A DNA stretch of 64,000 bases from Giesbergeria anulus (GTDB lineage Bacteria > Pseudomonadota > Gammaproteobacteria > Burkholderiales > Burkholderiaceae_C), in contig NZ_FOGD01000007.1 of NCBI RefSeq assembly GCF_900111115.1, positions 62,001 through 126,000 on the forward strand, written 5' to 3'. The position numbers and the translations under genes are program-made. Below are positions 50,775 through 59,070 of the stretch, piece by piece. The notes beneath the pieces are model-generated. The model saw nothing but the letters and a program-made list of their open reading frames with translations, did no database searches and was not told the origin of the DNA. Numbering within the stretch: the stretch's first letter is position 1; each line of letters begins with the position of its first letter.

Positions 50775-51881
50775 ATGAATCCCCCTCGCTATCCACAAGG
50801 CCACGCACTGCTCATCGGTGTGGCGAACTATCAGCAAGTCACGAACTTGCCAGCAGCCATCTTGAACGATGCTCAAGATGTTGCTGCCACCCTGACATCG
50901 CCTAGCTACTGCGGCTATGAATCCAAGAACGTGGTTACGCTGCTGGACAGTGAAGCCACGCGCGCCGCAGTTCTGAATAGCCTCGCTGAGTTGGCTACTC
51001 GCGCTGGCACTGATGACACCGCCTGCGTTTTCTTCTCTGGCCACGGCGCAGTCGTCGGCCCGCATGGCGCTGAAGACAGCGTTTTGGTAACGGTAGATAC
51101 CAACCTAGCCGACATAGAGAAAACGTCCATCAGCTCTGATGAGTTCGCCCAAGCACTCTCTCAGATCAAAGCCAAGCGCGTTCTGGTTTTCATCGATGCT
51201 TGCCACGCTGGCGGTGCGGCGATCTCGAAGACATTGACGGATGGCAAAGGCCACGAGTTTAAGTCGGGCTATTCGTCGAATACTTTTGCCAAACTGGCTA
51301 CTGGCAGCGGCCGTGCACTGATGGCGTCATGCCGTGCCAGCGAGGTTTCTACAGTTTTTTCACGAGCACGAAACAGCGTATTCACCACGGCACTACTTGC
51401 CGGTCTTAAAGGTGCTGCAGACAAGTCTAATAGCGGCTTCATAAAGCTTTTCGACTTGTTCAACTACGTCGCTGAAGAAGTCCCGAAACAGATCCCCGAC
51501 GGCCAACATCCAATCTTCAAAGCAGACAATCTTGAAGGGAATTTCGCAATCGCCTTGAGCCAAGGTGGCAAGAAGTCCGCTGCTAGCAGTTTGATCGAGT
51601 CATCAGCATCACCGGAAGATCTATGGGTAACTCTTGAGTTGGCGCTCATTGAGCTGTACCCGTTTGGTCCGCGAGACCAGGAGATTTGGAGCCGGGCCGG
51701 CGGCGATTTGTCTCGCCTCGAGTTTCATTCAACTGGTCGGGCAGCCTGGCATTCTGCACTTCGGAAACTCAAGCAGGGTGGCGGTGGACGCTCCATTAAT
51801 TTCCTAACCCTTCTCAGAATAGCACTTGAGGACTTTTCTAATCATCCAACGTTGGCAGCAATGAACAGCCCCGGGAATTGA
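50775..51881 (+). CDS. Caspase-like (C14) protease with effector-associated domain, 368 aa
   Basis: The fold starts HALLIGVANYQQ; the catalytic His is in SGHG (H90) and Cys in IDACHAGG (C143), both intact. After a linker, residues about 282-358 form an EAD1-type domain matching the GAP1 end (LYPFGPRDQEIWSRAGGDLS, WHSALRKLKQGG). By analogy with other bacterial caspase-like effectors, activation would cleave host proteins and stop growth of an infected cell. The activation route through EAD1 contact with GAP1 is inferred from sequence. Confidence 0.9.
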   Translation: MNPPRYPQGHALLIGVANYQQVTNLPAAILNDAQDVAATLTSPSYCGYESKNVVTLLDSEATRAAVLNSLAELATRAGTDDTACVFFSGHGAVVGPHGAEDSVLVTVDTNLADIEKTSISSDEFAQALSQIKAKRVLVFIDACHAGGAAISKTLTDGKGHEFKSGYSSNTFAKLATGSGRALMASCRASEVSTVFSRARNSVFTTALLAGLKGAADKSNSGFIKLFDLFNYVAEEVPKQIPDGQHPIFKADNLEGNFAIALSQGGKKSAASSLIESSASPEDLWVTLELALIELYPFGPRDQEIWSRAGGDLSRLEFHSTGRAAWHSALRKLKQGGGGRSINFLTLLRIALEDFSNHPTLAAMNSPGN

Positions 51882-51911
51882 AGAGGCACCAACGTCTGAG
51901 AAGATGGAGCC

Positions 51912-52154
51912 ATGTCAAAGTCAAAAAAGTTCTCACAAAAAGTGCGCGAACATACAGTTCGCATGGTGCAGGAGCACCGAGCAGATTACCCATCCCTGTG
52001 GGCCACCATTCAATCGATTGCACTCAAGATTGGCTGTGTGCCGAACACCCTGCACGAGTGGGTCAAGAAGGCAGATGTCAATAGCGGACAGCGCTCCGGT
52101 ATCATCACGTCTGATACCCATCACATTAATGACCACCATTTGACGTATGCGTGA
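51912..52154 (+). pseudogene. Truncated IS3-family transposase OrfA
   Basis: [20 protein letters not shown]...[20 protein letters not shown]...[10 protein letters not shown] is the N-terminal two thirds of an IS3-family OrfA. After NSGQRSG the similarity ends and unrelated residues lead to a stop. orfB is absent. Confidence 0.8.
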
Positions 52155-52181
52155 AAAACACGCTGTACAAGAAAGTACACC

Positions 52182-53462
52182 ATGAAAGTCACGCGCCTAG
52201 AGTTATGGAACTTCCGAGGCATTAAGCACCTTACCGTGGACTTCACCCAGCGCACCACCGTTTTTGTGGGCGTGAACGGTGTGGGTAAATCCACCGTGCT
52301 GGATGCGTTAGCGATTGCACTTTCGCAGCTGACCTGCCGATTGCATGAAAGATCCCAAGCACCACGCATGATTGACCTCGACGATATTCGCTTGGGCGCT
52401 GAGTCTGCACAGATTGCAATTACCGTAGCAATCAACAGTGAATCGGTCAGATGGGTGGTTGCCCGCAGCATCAAAGACCCTAAGGAGCAGCCTGGATCAC
52501 AGAGAGATCTGACACAACTGGAGGCGTTCTGCGCGCCCCTGCTTGCCGCCTATGAAGACGAAAAACTAGACGGCCTGCCACTAGCGGTTTATTACGACGT
52601 TCACCGTGCTGTTTTGGATGTGCCCTTGCGAGTGCGCGAAAAACTTGAGCACTCCGCTAGCGAGGTTTACCAAGATGCACTGGATCATGGCGGTGCAGAT
52701 TTCAAGCGATTTTTCATCTGGTTTCGCGATTTTGAAGATATAGAAAACGAGCTACGGCTTGACGAACCAGATTTCAGGTATCAAGGGCTAGAAGCGACAC
52801 GCCAAGCGGTTCAAACCTTTGCAGGGTTTGAAAACTTGCGCATTCGCCGCAAACCCACCATGCGAATGACTGTCACTAAAGCTGAAAAAGAACTCAACGT
52901 TTTGCAGCTGTCAGACGGTGAACGCAACATGCTGGCGTTGGTAGGTGACATTGCCCGCCGCTTGAGCGTGCTGAATTTCTACAGCCTTAATAAATTAAAT
53001 GAAGGTGCTGGCGTGGTGCTGATCGACGAAATCGACTTGCACCTCCACCCCCGCTGGCAGCGGGAAGTGGTAGCCAAGCTAGAAGCCACATTCCCGCATT
53101 GCCAGTTCATTGTGTCCACGCACTCGCCGCAGGTGGTGGGGGAATTGCGCCCAGAGTCCGTGATGATTCTGCGCGATGGTGTGCTGACCCAAGCACCCCG
53201 CTCACTCGGCCTGAGCAGCAGTGAAGTGCTGGAAGAGTTGATGGAAGGTACCTCACGCAATCATATTTTCCAGAAGAAAATCCGCGAAGTGGAACGTGCA
53301 TTGGAAGATGAACAATATGCCCAAGCCCGTGAAATGCTCGAGACTCTCCGTGCTAATTTTGGAGAATTACCCGAAGTTTTAAGACTCGGTGAATCACTGG
53401 AATGGTTTGATCCAGTGAATAGCATTCAAAAATTTCCTGCTGATCCTGGAGAGCGTACGTGA
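52182..53462 (+). CDS. ptuA: PtuA-like AAA ATPase of a Septu-type defence pair
   Basis: The 426-aa protein has Walker A GVNGVGKST (30-38), signature LSDGERNMLAL, Walker B VVLIDEIDLHLHP and the H-loop FIVSTHSPQV: an OLD/SMC-like ATPase. The last about 60 residues are helical. It overlaps an HNH nuclease gene by 4 nt (GTGA). This ATPase-HNH pair is the Septu (PtuAB) organisation, also found as the effector of some retrons, but no reverse transcriptase or msr-msd is seen here. Two small hairpins (52149-52163, 52164-52178) precede the ATG. Confidence 0.85.
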   Translation: MKVTRLELWNFRGIKHLTVDFTQRTTVFVGVNGVGKSTVLDALAIALSQLTCRLHERSQAPRMIDLDDIRLGAESAQIAITVAINSESVRWVVARSIKDPKEQPGSQRDLTQLEAFCAPLLAAYEDEKLDGLPLAVYYDVHRAVLDVPLRVREKLEHSASEVYQDALDHGGADFKRFFIWFRDFEDIENELRLDEPDFRYQGLEATRQAVQTFAGFENLRIRRKPTMRMTVTKAEKELNVLQLSDGERNMLALVGDIARRLSVLNFYSLNKLNEGAGVVLIDEIDLHLHPRWQREVVAKLEATFPHCQFIVSTHSPQVVGELRPESVMILRDGVLTQAPRSLGLSSSEVLEELMEGTSRNHIFQKKIREVERALEDEQYAQAREMLETLRANFGELPEVLRLGESLEWFDPVNSIQKFPADPGERT

Positions 53463-54142
53463 AAACTATCACCAAAAGCGCAGAATGCCCTGCCTTGCGT
53501 GAATGGAAACGCGAGAATTCTAATTCTCCACAAAATATCCACTATAACTATTTGGGTGCGCCACAGCGTGGCCCCATGCTGGATGCGATGGTGCGCGAGC
53601 AAGGCGGCATTTGTGCCTACACGATGCAATCGATTCGCTGCGTCGATACTGTTTGGCAAGCGCATATTGAACATATTTTTCCCAGGTCACTCCACCCTGC
53701 TCAATCCGTGGACTGGGGCAACATGGTGGCCTGCATTCCCAAGCCTAACGAACATGCCGACTACGGCGCCAAACTGAAGGATGCATACGACCCCGCCACC
53801 AGCCCTTTTGTCAACCCGACCCGCAACGTTGCCAGCCATTTCCGTTTCCATGAAAACGGGGAATTGCAAGGGCTGACCTCGGAGGGCGAAGCAACAGTGA
53901 GCCCTCAGGTCTTACACCTGAACCACCCTCATCTCTTGAACGATAGGAAAGGCAAGATCAAAGGGGCCTTGGATCGAAAACCATCGGCTGTGCAAGCCCG
54001 CCAGCGCGCCCAACAACTGCGCGAGCGAGACACCCGTGGCATGTTTGAGCCGTACTGCGAAGCCCTAGCTCAGGTGCTGGAAGCCTATGCCACCCGGCTT
54101 GAAAACAAAGCCCAGCGCATGGCAGGAGTCCGACGCCCCTGA
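53459..54142 (+). CDS. ptuB: PtuB-like HNH endonuclease
   Basis: GTG start overlapping the ptuA stop. The 227-aa protein has the HNH core QAHIEHIFPRSLHP (67-80), then DWGNMVACIP with the central Asn at 88, preceded by ICAYTMQSI. This is the family annotated as retron/Septu HNH endonuclease. With PtuA it should form a complex that cuts nucleic acid upon phage infection. Confidence 0.87.
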   Translation: MKTITKSAECPALREWKRENSNSPQNIHYNYLGAPQRGPMLDAMVREQGGICAYTMQSIRCVDTVWQAHIEHIFPRSLHPAQSVDWGNMVACIPKPNEHADYGAKLKDAYDPATSPFVNPTRNVASHFRFHENGELQGLTSEGEATVSPQVLHLNHPHLLNDRKGKIKGALDRKPSAVQARQRAQQLRERDTRGMFEPYCEALAQVLEAYATRLENKAQRMAGVRRP

Positions 54143-54159
54143 GGGTACCCAAGAGGAGT

Positions 54160-54303
54160 ATGACTCATGGCCACCACGAGCTGGAGGTTGATCTTTTCGC
54201 CTGTGGTGGCGGCGCCAGCACTGGCATCGAGCAGGGGGCGTCTCAGAAAACGTACATGAACACCCGCTGCTTGCCACGGTCTCAATTCATGACAGCAACT
54301 TGA
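54160..54303 (+). pseudogene. 5' stub of a cytosine methyltransferase-like gene
   Basis: AAGAGGAGT precedes the ATG. The product opens HELEVDLFACGGGASTGIEQ, the AdoMet-binding motif I of a phage-type cytosine methyltransferase, then diverges after about 28 residues (ASQKTYMNTRCL) and stops. The break probably marks a junction at the right side of the island. Confidence 0.6.
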
Positions 54304-54367
54304 AGGTAAAGATTGCACCCGTACATTCGGACTTCTAGTGTGGCGATGCCACTGTCCCTGATGGGAT

Positions 54368-54640
54368 TTGCTGGCTGGCACCTTAATCGGAAAAAAGCAC
54401 TCGGGGTGCATCGTTTCCTGCGGGCTTTGCCAACTGGCCTTTTACAACATCCCAACCCAAGGCGGAGTAACACGCGAAGAAGCGTTGCGCGAGTTCGCCC
54501 GCCGCAATACCCCATCAGGCAGCAATCGCGTCAAGTTCAACGAAGCCGAGTTTGAGCGCATGAAAAATCGTGTCGAAGGCGTGTGCTACCAAGGCGAATA
54601 TTGTGCCGAACCAGCCGACAAAAGTCGAGCTACCAAGTAA
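54368..54640 (+). CDS. Hypothetical Cys-containing protein, 90 aa, possibly 5' truncated
   Basis: The frame (IVSCGLCQLAFYNIPTQGGV, EALREFARRNTPSGSNRVKF) looks coding, with a C-x2-C and a later C-x4-C pair. Only a TTG start is available and there is no ribosome-binding site, so the 5' end may have been lost at the island junction near 54.3 kb. Confidence 0.45.
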   Translation: MLAGTLIGKKHSGCIVSCGLCQLAFYNIPTQGGVTREEALREFARRNTPSGSNRVKFNEAEFERMKNRVEGVCYQGEYCAEPADKSRATK

Positions 54641-54689
54641 GACAACCGCCCTCCGGGGCGCTTGCGACATCCCAGTCACCAGTAGCGAC

Positions 54690-54711
54690 GACCGGCCAAA
54701 TTTGGCCGGTG
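54690..54711. repeat. Dispersed palindrome, copy 13
   Basis: Core intact, last outer base G. It is the first copy after a 16.3-kb gap and lies between convergent genes. Confidence 0.93.
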
Positions 54712-54721
54712 CCCACAAGGC

Positions 54722-55465
54722 TCAAGCGGTGGCCCAGCGAGGCCCAGAATCTTTGCCACCAGCCTTCTTGCGCGTCGAAATTTCTGCCTGCACATCCCGC
54801 CAGCGACCCGCCTTCGATTCCCAATCGCGCCGAGCGCGCAGGTACTCCAGCGCAGCAGGGACGTTTTTTAGCACATAGCCCGCGAGTTCTTCGCTGGGTT
54901 CGCCTACCTGCGGTGGGAGTGCCTCATCCCACCCATCGAAGACAGGCCACGGCACTAGCAAATGTCCACCACTGTTGTGCTGCACCCGTACCCAGCCAGA
55001 ACCATCTTGGAGTAGGATGTACCAGTTGGAAGACAATGGTTTTTGCCAAGGCCAAGGAGATTCCGCTACAGTCACTGTCGATGGCGACCGCTGCACGGCC
55101 AACGGCACCGCTGGAGGTGGTGGCAGTACGCGACTTTGCTCATCCTGTTGCTGTTGAACTTTCTGCTCTTGTGCAAATCGAGCAATTAGGGCCGCCGTGT
55201 TCTGCAAAAGCAATTCCCGTTCGTCAGCGGTGAGCATCTTTCCGTCACCACCGTGACCAAAATTAGCAGTCCCAAGCGGTTCTTTGCCTTGATATTTCTT
55301 AGCAAAACAAGTTGATCCAAGAATTGATATTTTTCCGCCATCTTCAACGACGTGAATTCTCCGATAAACGTAATGTTTGCATCCGGGATAACCACATTTG
55401 ACCTGTTCTTTCTTCGATTCAAAACAAACCACGGCCAGTAATTTTGCCGAATTTTCTTGAGTCAT
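54722..55465 (-). CDS. Hypothetical protein with Cys motif and Pro-rich linker, 247 aa
   Basis: AAAGGATTTTT precedes ATG 55465; a longer frame to 55495 lacks one. Residues about 20-55 (CGYPGCKHYVYRRI, GSTCFAKKY) form a probable zinc site. A helical segment, a Gln/Pro-rich linker (100-130) and a C-terminal domain with SSNWYILLQDGSGWVRVQHN follow. Family unknown. It diverges from the 55483 gene with only 17 nt between starts. Confidence 0.65.
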   Translation of the reverse strand: MTQENSAKLLAVVCFESKKEQVKCGYPGCKHYVYRRIHVVEDGGKISILGSTCFAKKYQGKEPLGTANFGHGGDGKMLTADERELLLQNTAALIARFAQEQKVQQQQDEQSRVLPPPPAVPLAVQRSPSTVTVAESPWPWQKPLSSNWYILLQDGSGWVRVQHNSGGHLLVPWPVFDGWDEALPPQVGEPSEELAGYVLKNVPAALEYLRARRDWESKAGRWRDVQAEISTRKKAGGKDSGPRWATA

Positions 55466-55482
55466 AAAAATCCTTTCTCCAA

Positions 55483-56070
55483 ATGTCAACCACAAACCCT
55501 AAAATTACTACACCACTAAGCCACTTCGAGAAGCGATTGTCGCTGATTGCGCGATTCATTTCGAGAGAAGGCCATGCCAACATCCCGCTGGAGCAAAAAG
55601 AAGATGGTCAGCCCATAGGCTACTGGTGCAGCAACTGGCGCTTTCGCATTGAGACCGATTTCGACACTATTCCCACTGAGCAGATTGCAGCGCTGCGCCG
55701 GGCTGGCGTGTTTAATGATGGCGTTCCTTGCCAGAAAGTCGTGCCACCAGCACCCGCGTTGCAGCCGCCATTGGCACCCACACCAAAACCCGCCCTGACG
55801 CCTGCGCCAAAATCTGCACCACGAGCAGTCAGCGTGCAAGTGCCTCAAGCAAGGCCCAAGCTACTACAGGTGCCACGCGCAAAGCAAGCCGCAGAAGATC
55901 ATGCCTTTCGCATTCCGACCGAATGGATGCAGCCTTCCCAGCCGCAGACGACGCAGCCAGAAGTTTGGCTTCTCCCAGTGGGCAGCTTGCGCCAAACCAA
56001 CCACAGCTCTAGCGCATCACCAGCCAAGATAGCGAAGAAGCGCCGCTGGCACGAATCGTCTGTCCGATAG
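55483..56070 (+). CDS. Hypothetical protein with helicase-associated-like start, 195 aa
   Basis: Residues about 12-75 (LIARFISREGHANIPLEQKE, GYWCSNWRFRIETDF) resemble the small helicase-associated domain (F-x-x-x-x-G-H-x-x-V/I-P, then G-x-W). The rest is a Pro/Ala/Lys-rich low-complexity tail. Function unknown. Confidence 0.55.
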   Translation: MSTTNPKITTPLSHFEKRLSLIARFISREGHANIPLEQKEDGQPIGYWCSNWRFRIETDFDTIPTEQIAALRRAGVFNDGVPCQKVVPPAPALQPPLAPTPKPALTPAPKSAPRAVSVQVPQARPKLLQVPRAKQAAEDHAFRIPTEWMQPSQPQTTQPEVWLLPVGSLRQTNHSSSASPAKIAKKRRWHESSVR

Positions 56071-56071
56071 C

Positions 56072-56093
56072 GACCGGCCCAACTGGGCCGCTC
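56072..56093. repeat. Degenerate palindrome copy
   Basis: GACCGGCCC-AAC-TGGGCCGCTC departs from the consensus but keeps pairing (CGGCCCA/TGGGCCG) through changes on both arms. It lies 1 nt after the stop at 56070, the usual position. Confidence 0.55.
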
Positions 56094-56252
56094 CGCCAAA
56101 AGCCTTGGTGCTGGCTGACGAGGCTACCGTGCAAAAAAATCAAAAATAAGTACAACATTCATAGCCAAACCAGATGCATCAGCGTGGTGAAATAAATGAC
56201 TGGAATACGCAAGCAGCCAACCATTTGCCGAAACCCAAGGACTACAAGCTAG

Positions 56253-56318
56253 GTTGTTAGCCACGTTGTTGGCCAAGTAATTGTGCAAAAAATTCCCAAA
56301 ATTGGTAACATTTGGTAA
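56253..56318 (+). promoter_or_regulatory. Two pairs of direct repeats upstream of 56376
   Basis: GTTGTTAGCCA (56253) and GTTGTTGGCCA (56265) repeat at 12-bp spacing; TTGGTAA repeats at 56302 and 56312 (10 bp). Such phased repeats suggest a regulator binding region. No other content is seen in 56100-56370. Confidence 0.3.
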
Positions 56319-56375
56319 GAAATTGACGAGATTTCTGTGCTGCAATAGTTCATTCTCACGCCCATAGGCACTTTG

Positions 56376-56732
56376 ATGCAGCCCAATCCCCCGCAAACTG
56401 TCCCCCTCCCTTCAGCCGAAGATATTTTGAAGTCCGGCGAAACATCGCGCTGGCTCAAAAATGCACTCAGCAAGGCGCTGGATCGTGACCCACTGGACGC
56501 CCTAACGGACGCAGAGTTTCTACTCGGAGTGCTGGACAAAACCCCCGAAGCCCTCCCGCTTCCATGTGCAAAAGATGTTCTGGCAGCCCCAGCAGGCTAC
56601 TCGTACTGGCTGGTGGACAGGCTCAAGGAAGGCAGCAGGCGCGACCATCTTGATCTGGTCATGGATGTTCAGATACTGATTGGTGTGTTGCAACACCGAA
56701 TCGAAAAAGTTTTGCATCCGCAAATTCACTAA
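56376..56732 (+). CDS. Hypothetical protein with two repeats of a 45-aa motif, 118 aa
   Basis: Two similar blocks: LPSAEDILKSGETSRWLKNA...DALTDAEFLLGVLDKT and LPCAKDVLAAPAGYSYWLVD...DLVMDVQILIGVLQHR. Each is predicted helical with a W-L near the middle. Family unknown. ATG 56376 is used; 56373 is a TTG. Confidence 0.65.
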   Translation: MQPNPPQTVPLPSAEDILKSGETSRWLKNALSKALDRDPLDALTDAEFLLGVLDKTPEALPLPCAKDVLAAPAGYSYWLVDRLKEGSRRDHLDLVMDVQILIGVLQHRIEKVLHPQIH

Positions 56733-56810
56733 ATTGGTTTGCGTGAAATATATCAAAAACGCACGACCTTTCAAATTTGAAAATCTGGAAAAATAAGTCA
56801 TCCTTGGGGT

Positions 56811-58355
56811 ATGTCGTACCTCCAAGAACTTTCTTTCTCATCGCAGCCGCAAAACACAGCTCGTCGAGGTGTGCGCTCCAAGGTTTTTCAACCTGATTTT
56901 TCAACACCAGAGCCACAGCAAAATCTTACTGCGCAGCAAATCGCGTTGGCCTATACGCCTATCAGTGGGCTTGTTCGTGCTAATGCCTATGCAGGTGCTG
57001 GAAAAACAGCCACCCTGACTGTGCTGGCGGCCAACAACCCAAACAAGCGTTGCGTTTATCTGGCCTACAACAAATCGGCCCAGCAAGATGCAGCAGCCCG
57101 GTTTGGGCGCAATACACGCTGCACCACAGTGCATGGCCTAGCGTTTGCATCTTGTGGCCGAAAATACGATCACAAATTGGGCAAAATCCGCGCCATCGAC
57201 ATTATTCGTCAAATGGGATTGTCGTGGGATTGGGGGTTTGCTAGTGCAATCATCGACACCATCGCCGCTTGGTGTGTGAGCGACTGGGACGATTTCCCAA
57301 CAATGGCTTGCACGATCAATGGCCCGATGTACGGCAATCCCCGCGATCTGATCGAAGTTGCTGATGTAGCCAAGCTCGTGTGGGCGCGCATGTGTAACGA
57401 AAACGATCCCATGCCCATGTCGCACGATGGCTACCTAAAGCTCCACCAACTGAGCAAACCGCGAATCAATTGCGATCTACTCATGCTGGACGAAGCCCAA
57501 GACACAAACCCAGTAACTTGGGCCATTGTGCGCAGCCAAACTTGCCCGATTGTGATTGTGGGCGACCGCTATCAGTCCATCTACAAGTTCCGGGGGGCCA
57601 TTAACGCAATGGATGCCGTCACCCCCGACCAAGAGTTTCCCTTGACGCAGAGCTTTCGGTTTGGCGAGCGTGTTGCCCGGATTGCATCCGAGTTACTTTG
57701 CGCCTATTACGATGAGACGGTTCCAGTCGAAGGCTTGGGGCCAGATACCTTGATTGCACCGCCGCCACCGGGGGCATCACACGCCGTTCTGGCCCGCACC
57801 AACGCCATCATTTTCCACCATGCAGCGCAATGCTTGCGCAGCGGTAGCAAGCTGGGGTTTGTTGGTGGCGTCAACGCCTATGGGTTCGAGAAGCTGTTAG
57901 ACGCGTACAACCTGTCTGTTAATCGGCACGATATGGTTCGTGACAGCTTCATCCGCGATTTCGACAAGTTTAGCGACTTTGAGAAATACGCTACTGACAG
58001 CGGCGATATGGAAGCCAAGCGACAAGTCGAAATCGTTAAAACTTATGGAGCAAGCCTACAGACCATTATTCCGGAAATTCAACTATCCGCACAAACTGAC
58101 CTTTCCAAAGCAGAAGTTGTTTTGGCAACGGCCCACCGTTCCAAAGGCATGACGGTGGATCATGTTGTTTTGGCAGAAGATTTTCCGGCGATTGTTTGCG
58201 ACGAGGGAATGCTGTTTGATGAAGAAAATTTAGATAGGCAAGAAGTGAATCTACTCTATGTTGCCCTAACGAGAGCAAGAAAAACAATAAAAATCAATCA
58301 GACAACGCAGGATTTTGTTTTTGCGTGTGGGGCGTCTAGTGTGCTAAAGAAGTAG
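56811..58355 (+). CDS. UvrD/FBH1-like superfamily 1 DNA helicase, 514 aa
   Basis: SF1 motifs are in order: I AYAGAGKTATL (59-69), Ia LAYNKSAQQDA, II LLMLDEAQDTNP, III IVIVGDRYQSIYKFRGA, IV-like LTQSFRFG, V ATAHRSKGMTVDHVVL and VI LYVALTRARK. The compact size and the order of segments resemble FBH1-type UvrD helicases. It would unwind duplex DNA 3' to 5' in replication or repair. No strong Shine-Dalgarno is visible. Confidence 0.9.
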   Translation: MSYLQELSFSSQPQNTARRGVRSKVFQPDFSTPEPQQNLTAQQIALAYTPISGLVRANAYAGAGKTATLTVLAANNPNKRCVYLAYNKSAQQDAAARFGRNTRCTTVHGLAFASCGRKYDHKLGKIRAIDIIRQMGLSWDWGFASAIIDTIAAWCVSDWDDFPTMACTINGPMYGNPRDLIEVADVAKLVWARMCNENDPMPMSHDGYLKLHQLSKPRINCDLLMLDEAQDTNPVTWAIVRSQTCPIVIVGDRYQSIYKFRGAINAMDAVTPDQEFPLTQSFRFGERVARIASELLCAYYDETVPVEGLGPDTLIAPPPPGASHAVLARTNAIIFHHAAQCLRSGSKLGFVGGVNAYGFEKLLDAYNLSVNRHDMVRDSFIRDFDKFSDFEKYATDSGDMEAKRQVEIVKTYGASLQTIIPEIQLSAQTDLSKAEVVLATAHRSKGMTVDHVVLAEDFPAIVCDEGMLFDEENLDRQEVNLLYVALTRARKTIKINQTTQDFVFACGASSVLKK

Positions 58356-58365
58356 AGAAGAAAAA

Positions 58366-59070
58366 TTGCAGTCGAATACAGAAGTATCCAAGCTGCTCCA
58401 ACTTGCAGACCGCTACTGCATCGCCACCGGGGGCAGTGAGCAGGCCCGTGCCCAGTGGCGCATTGACATCGAGCAGACACCTCCCCATCTCTACCAAGGC
58501 TTGCGTGCCCATTTCCAGAAAGAGATGCCTGCGCCCGCGCCAGCCAAGCTATCAGCACCACCAAAGCAGGTGCCAGCCACTGCTGCGCTTGCTTGGCCTA
58601 AAGCTGATAAAGCCGATCAGGCTCATTTTTGGGGTTGTACCGAATGTCGCACCGGCAACAAGTGCGCCGAAGGTCAGCGCCTCAACGACTTATACATGGA
58701 AGTAGCCTTGCGCGAAGGCCGCCTCGTTGCCACCCGTTGCGCACCCAAAAAAACGACTGTCCATTGGTCTGTTCATGCAGCTTGGCGACAGGCAGATCGG
58801 GACTATGAAGCCCACCGCGCACAATGCCCAACATGCAAGGCCACCGCCCGTGGTCACAGCGCTCGTTGCGACGAAGGGACGCGCTTGTATGCTATTTATG
58901 AGCAAGGGTCGGAAAAGAAAAGGTTAATGTCGCAAAATTTTTTATCTAAGCAAAATTCAATTTCGGAAAATAATTATAAACATGGAGTTTTTCATGAAAA
59001 AGAAAACAATCATTGCACTTTTATCACTATGTGCATTAATAACGCAAGTGGCAGCGGAGCAAAAAAGTGA
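58366..59070 (+). CDS. Hypothetical Cys-rich protein, 234 aa
   Basis: TTG start 10 nt after the helicase stop, with AGAGAAG upstream. Two similar Cys/His segments (FWGCTECRTGNKCAEGQRLN and RAQCPTCKATARGHSARCDE) suggest two metal sites, each followed by a helix with (R)L(N/Y)(D/A)(L/I)Y. The last about 30 residues overlap the start of the next gene. Function unknown. Confidence 0.6.
   Translation: MQSNTEVSKLLQLADRYCIATGGSEQARAQWRIDIEQTPPHLYQGLRAHFQKEMPAPAPAKLSAPPKQVPATAALAWPKADKADQAHFWGCTECRTGNKCAEGQRLNDLYMEVALREGRLVATRCAPKKTTVHWSVHAAWRQADRDYEAHRAQCPTCKATARGHSARCDEGTRLYAIYEQGSEKKRLMSQNFLSKQNSISENNYKHGVFHEKENNHCTFITMCINNASGSGAKK

Noticed and set aside
52149-52181. Retron msr-msd before ptuA
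   Set aside because: Only two short hairpins are present and no reverse transcriptase is encoded nearby.
54583-55233. 216-codon + strand frame
   Set aside because: It reads through palindrome copy 13 and is antisense to the 54722-55465 gene, which has a proper start.
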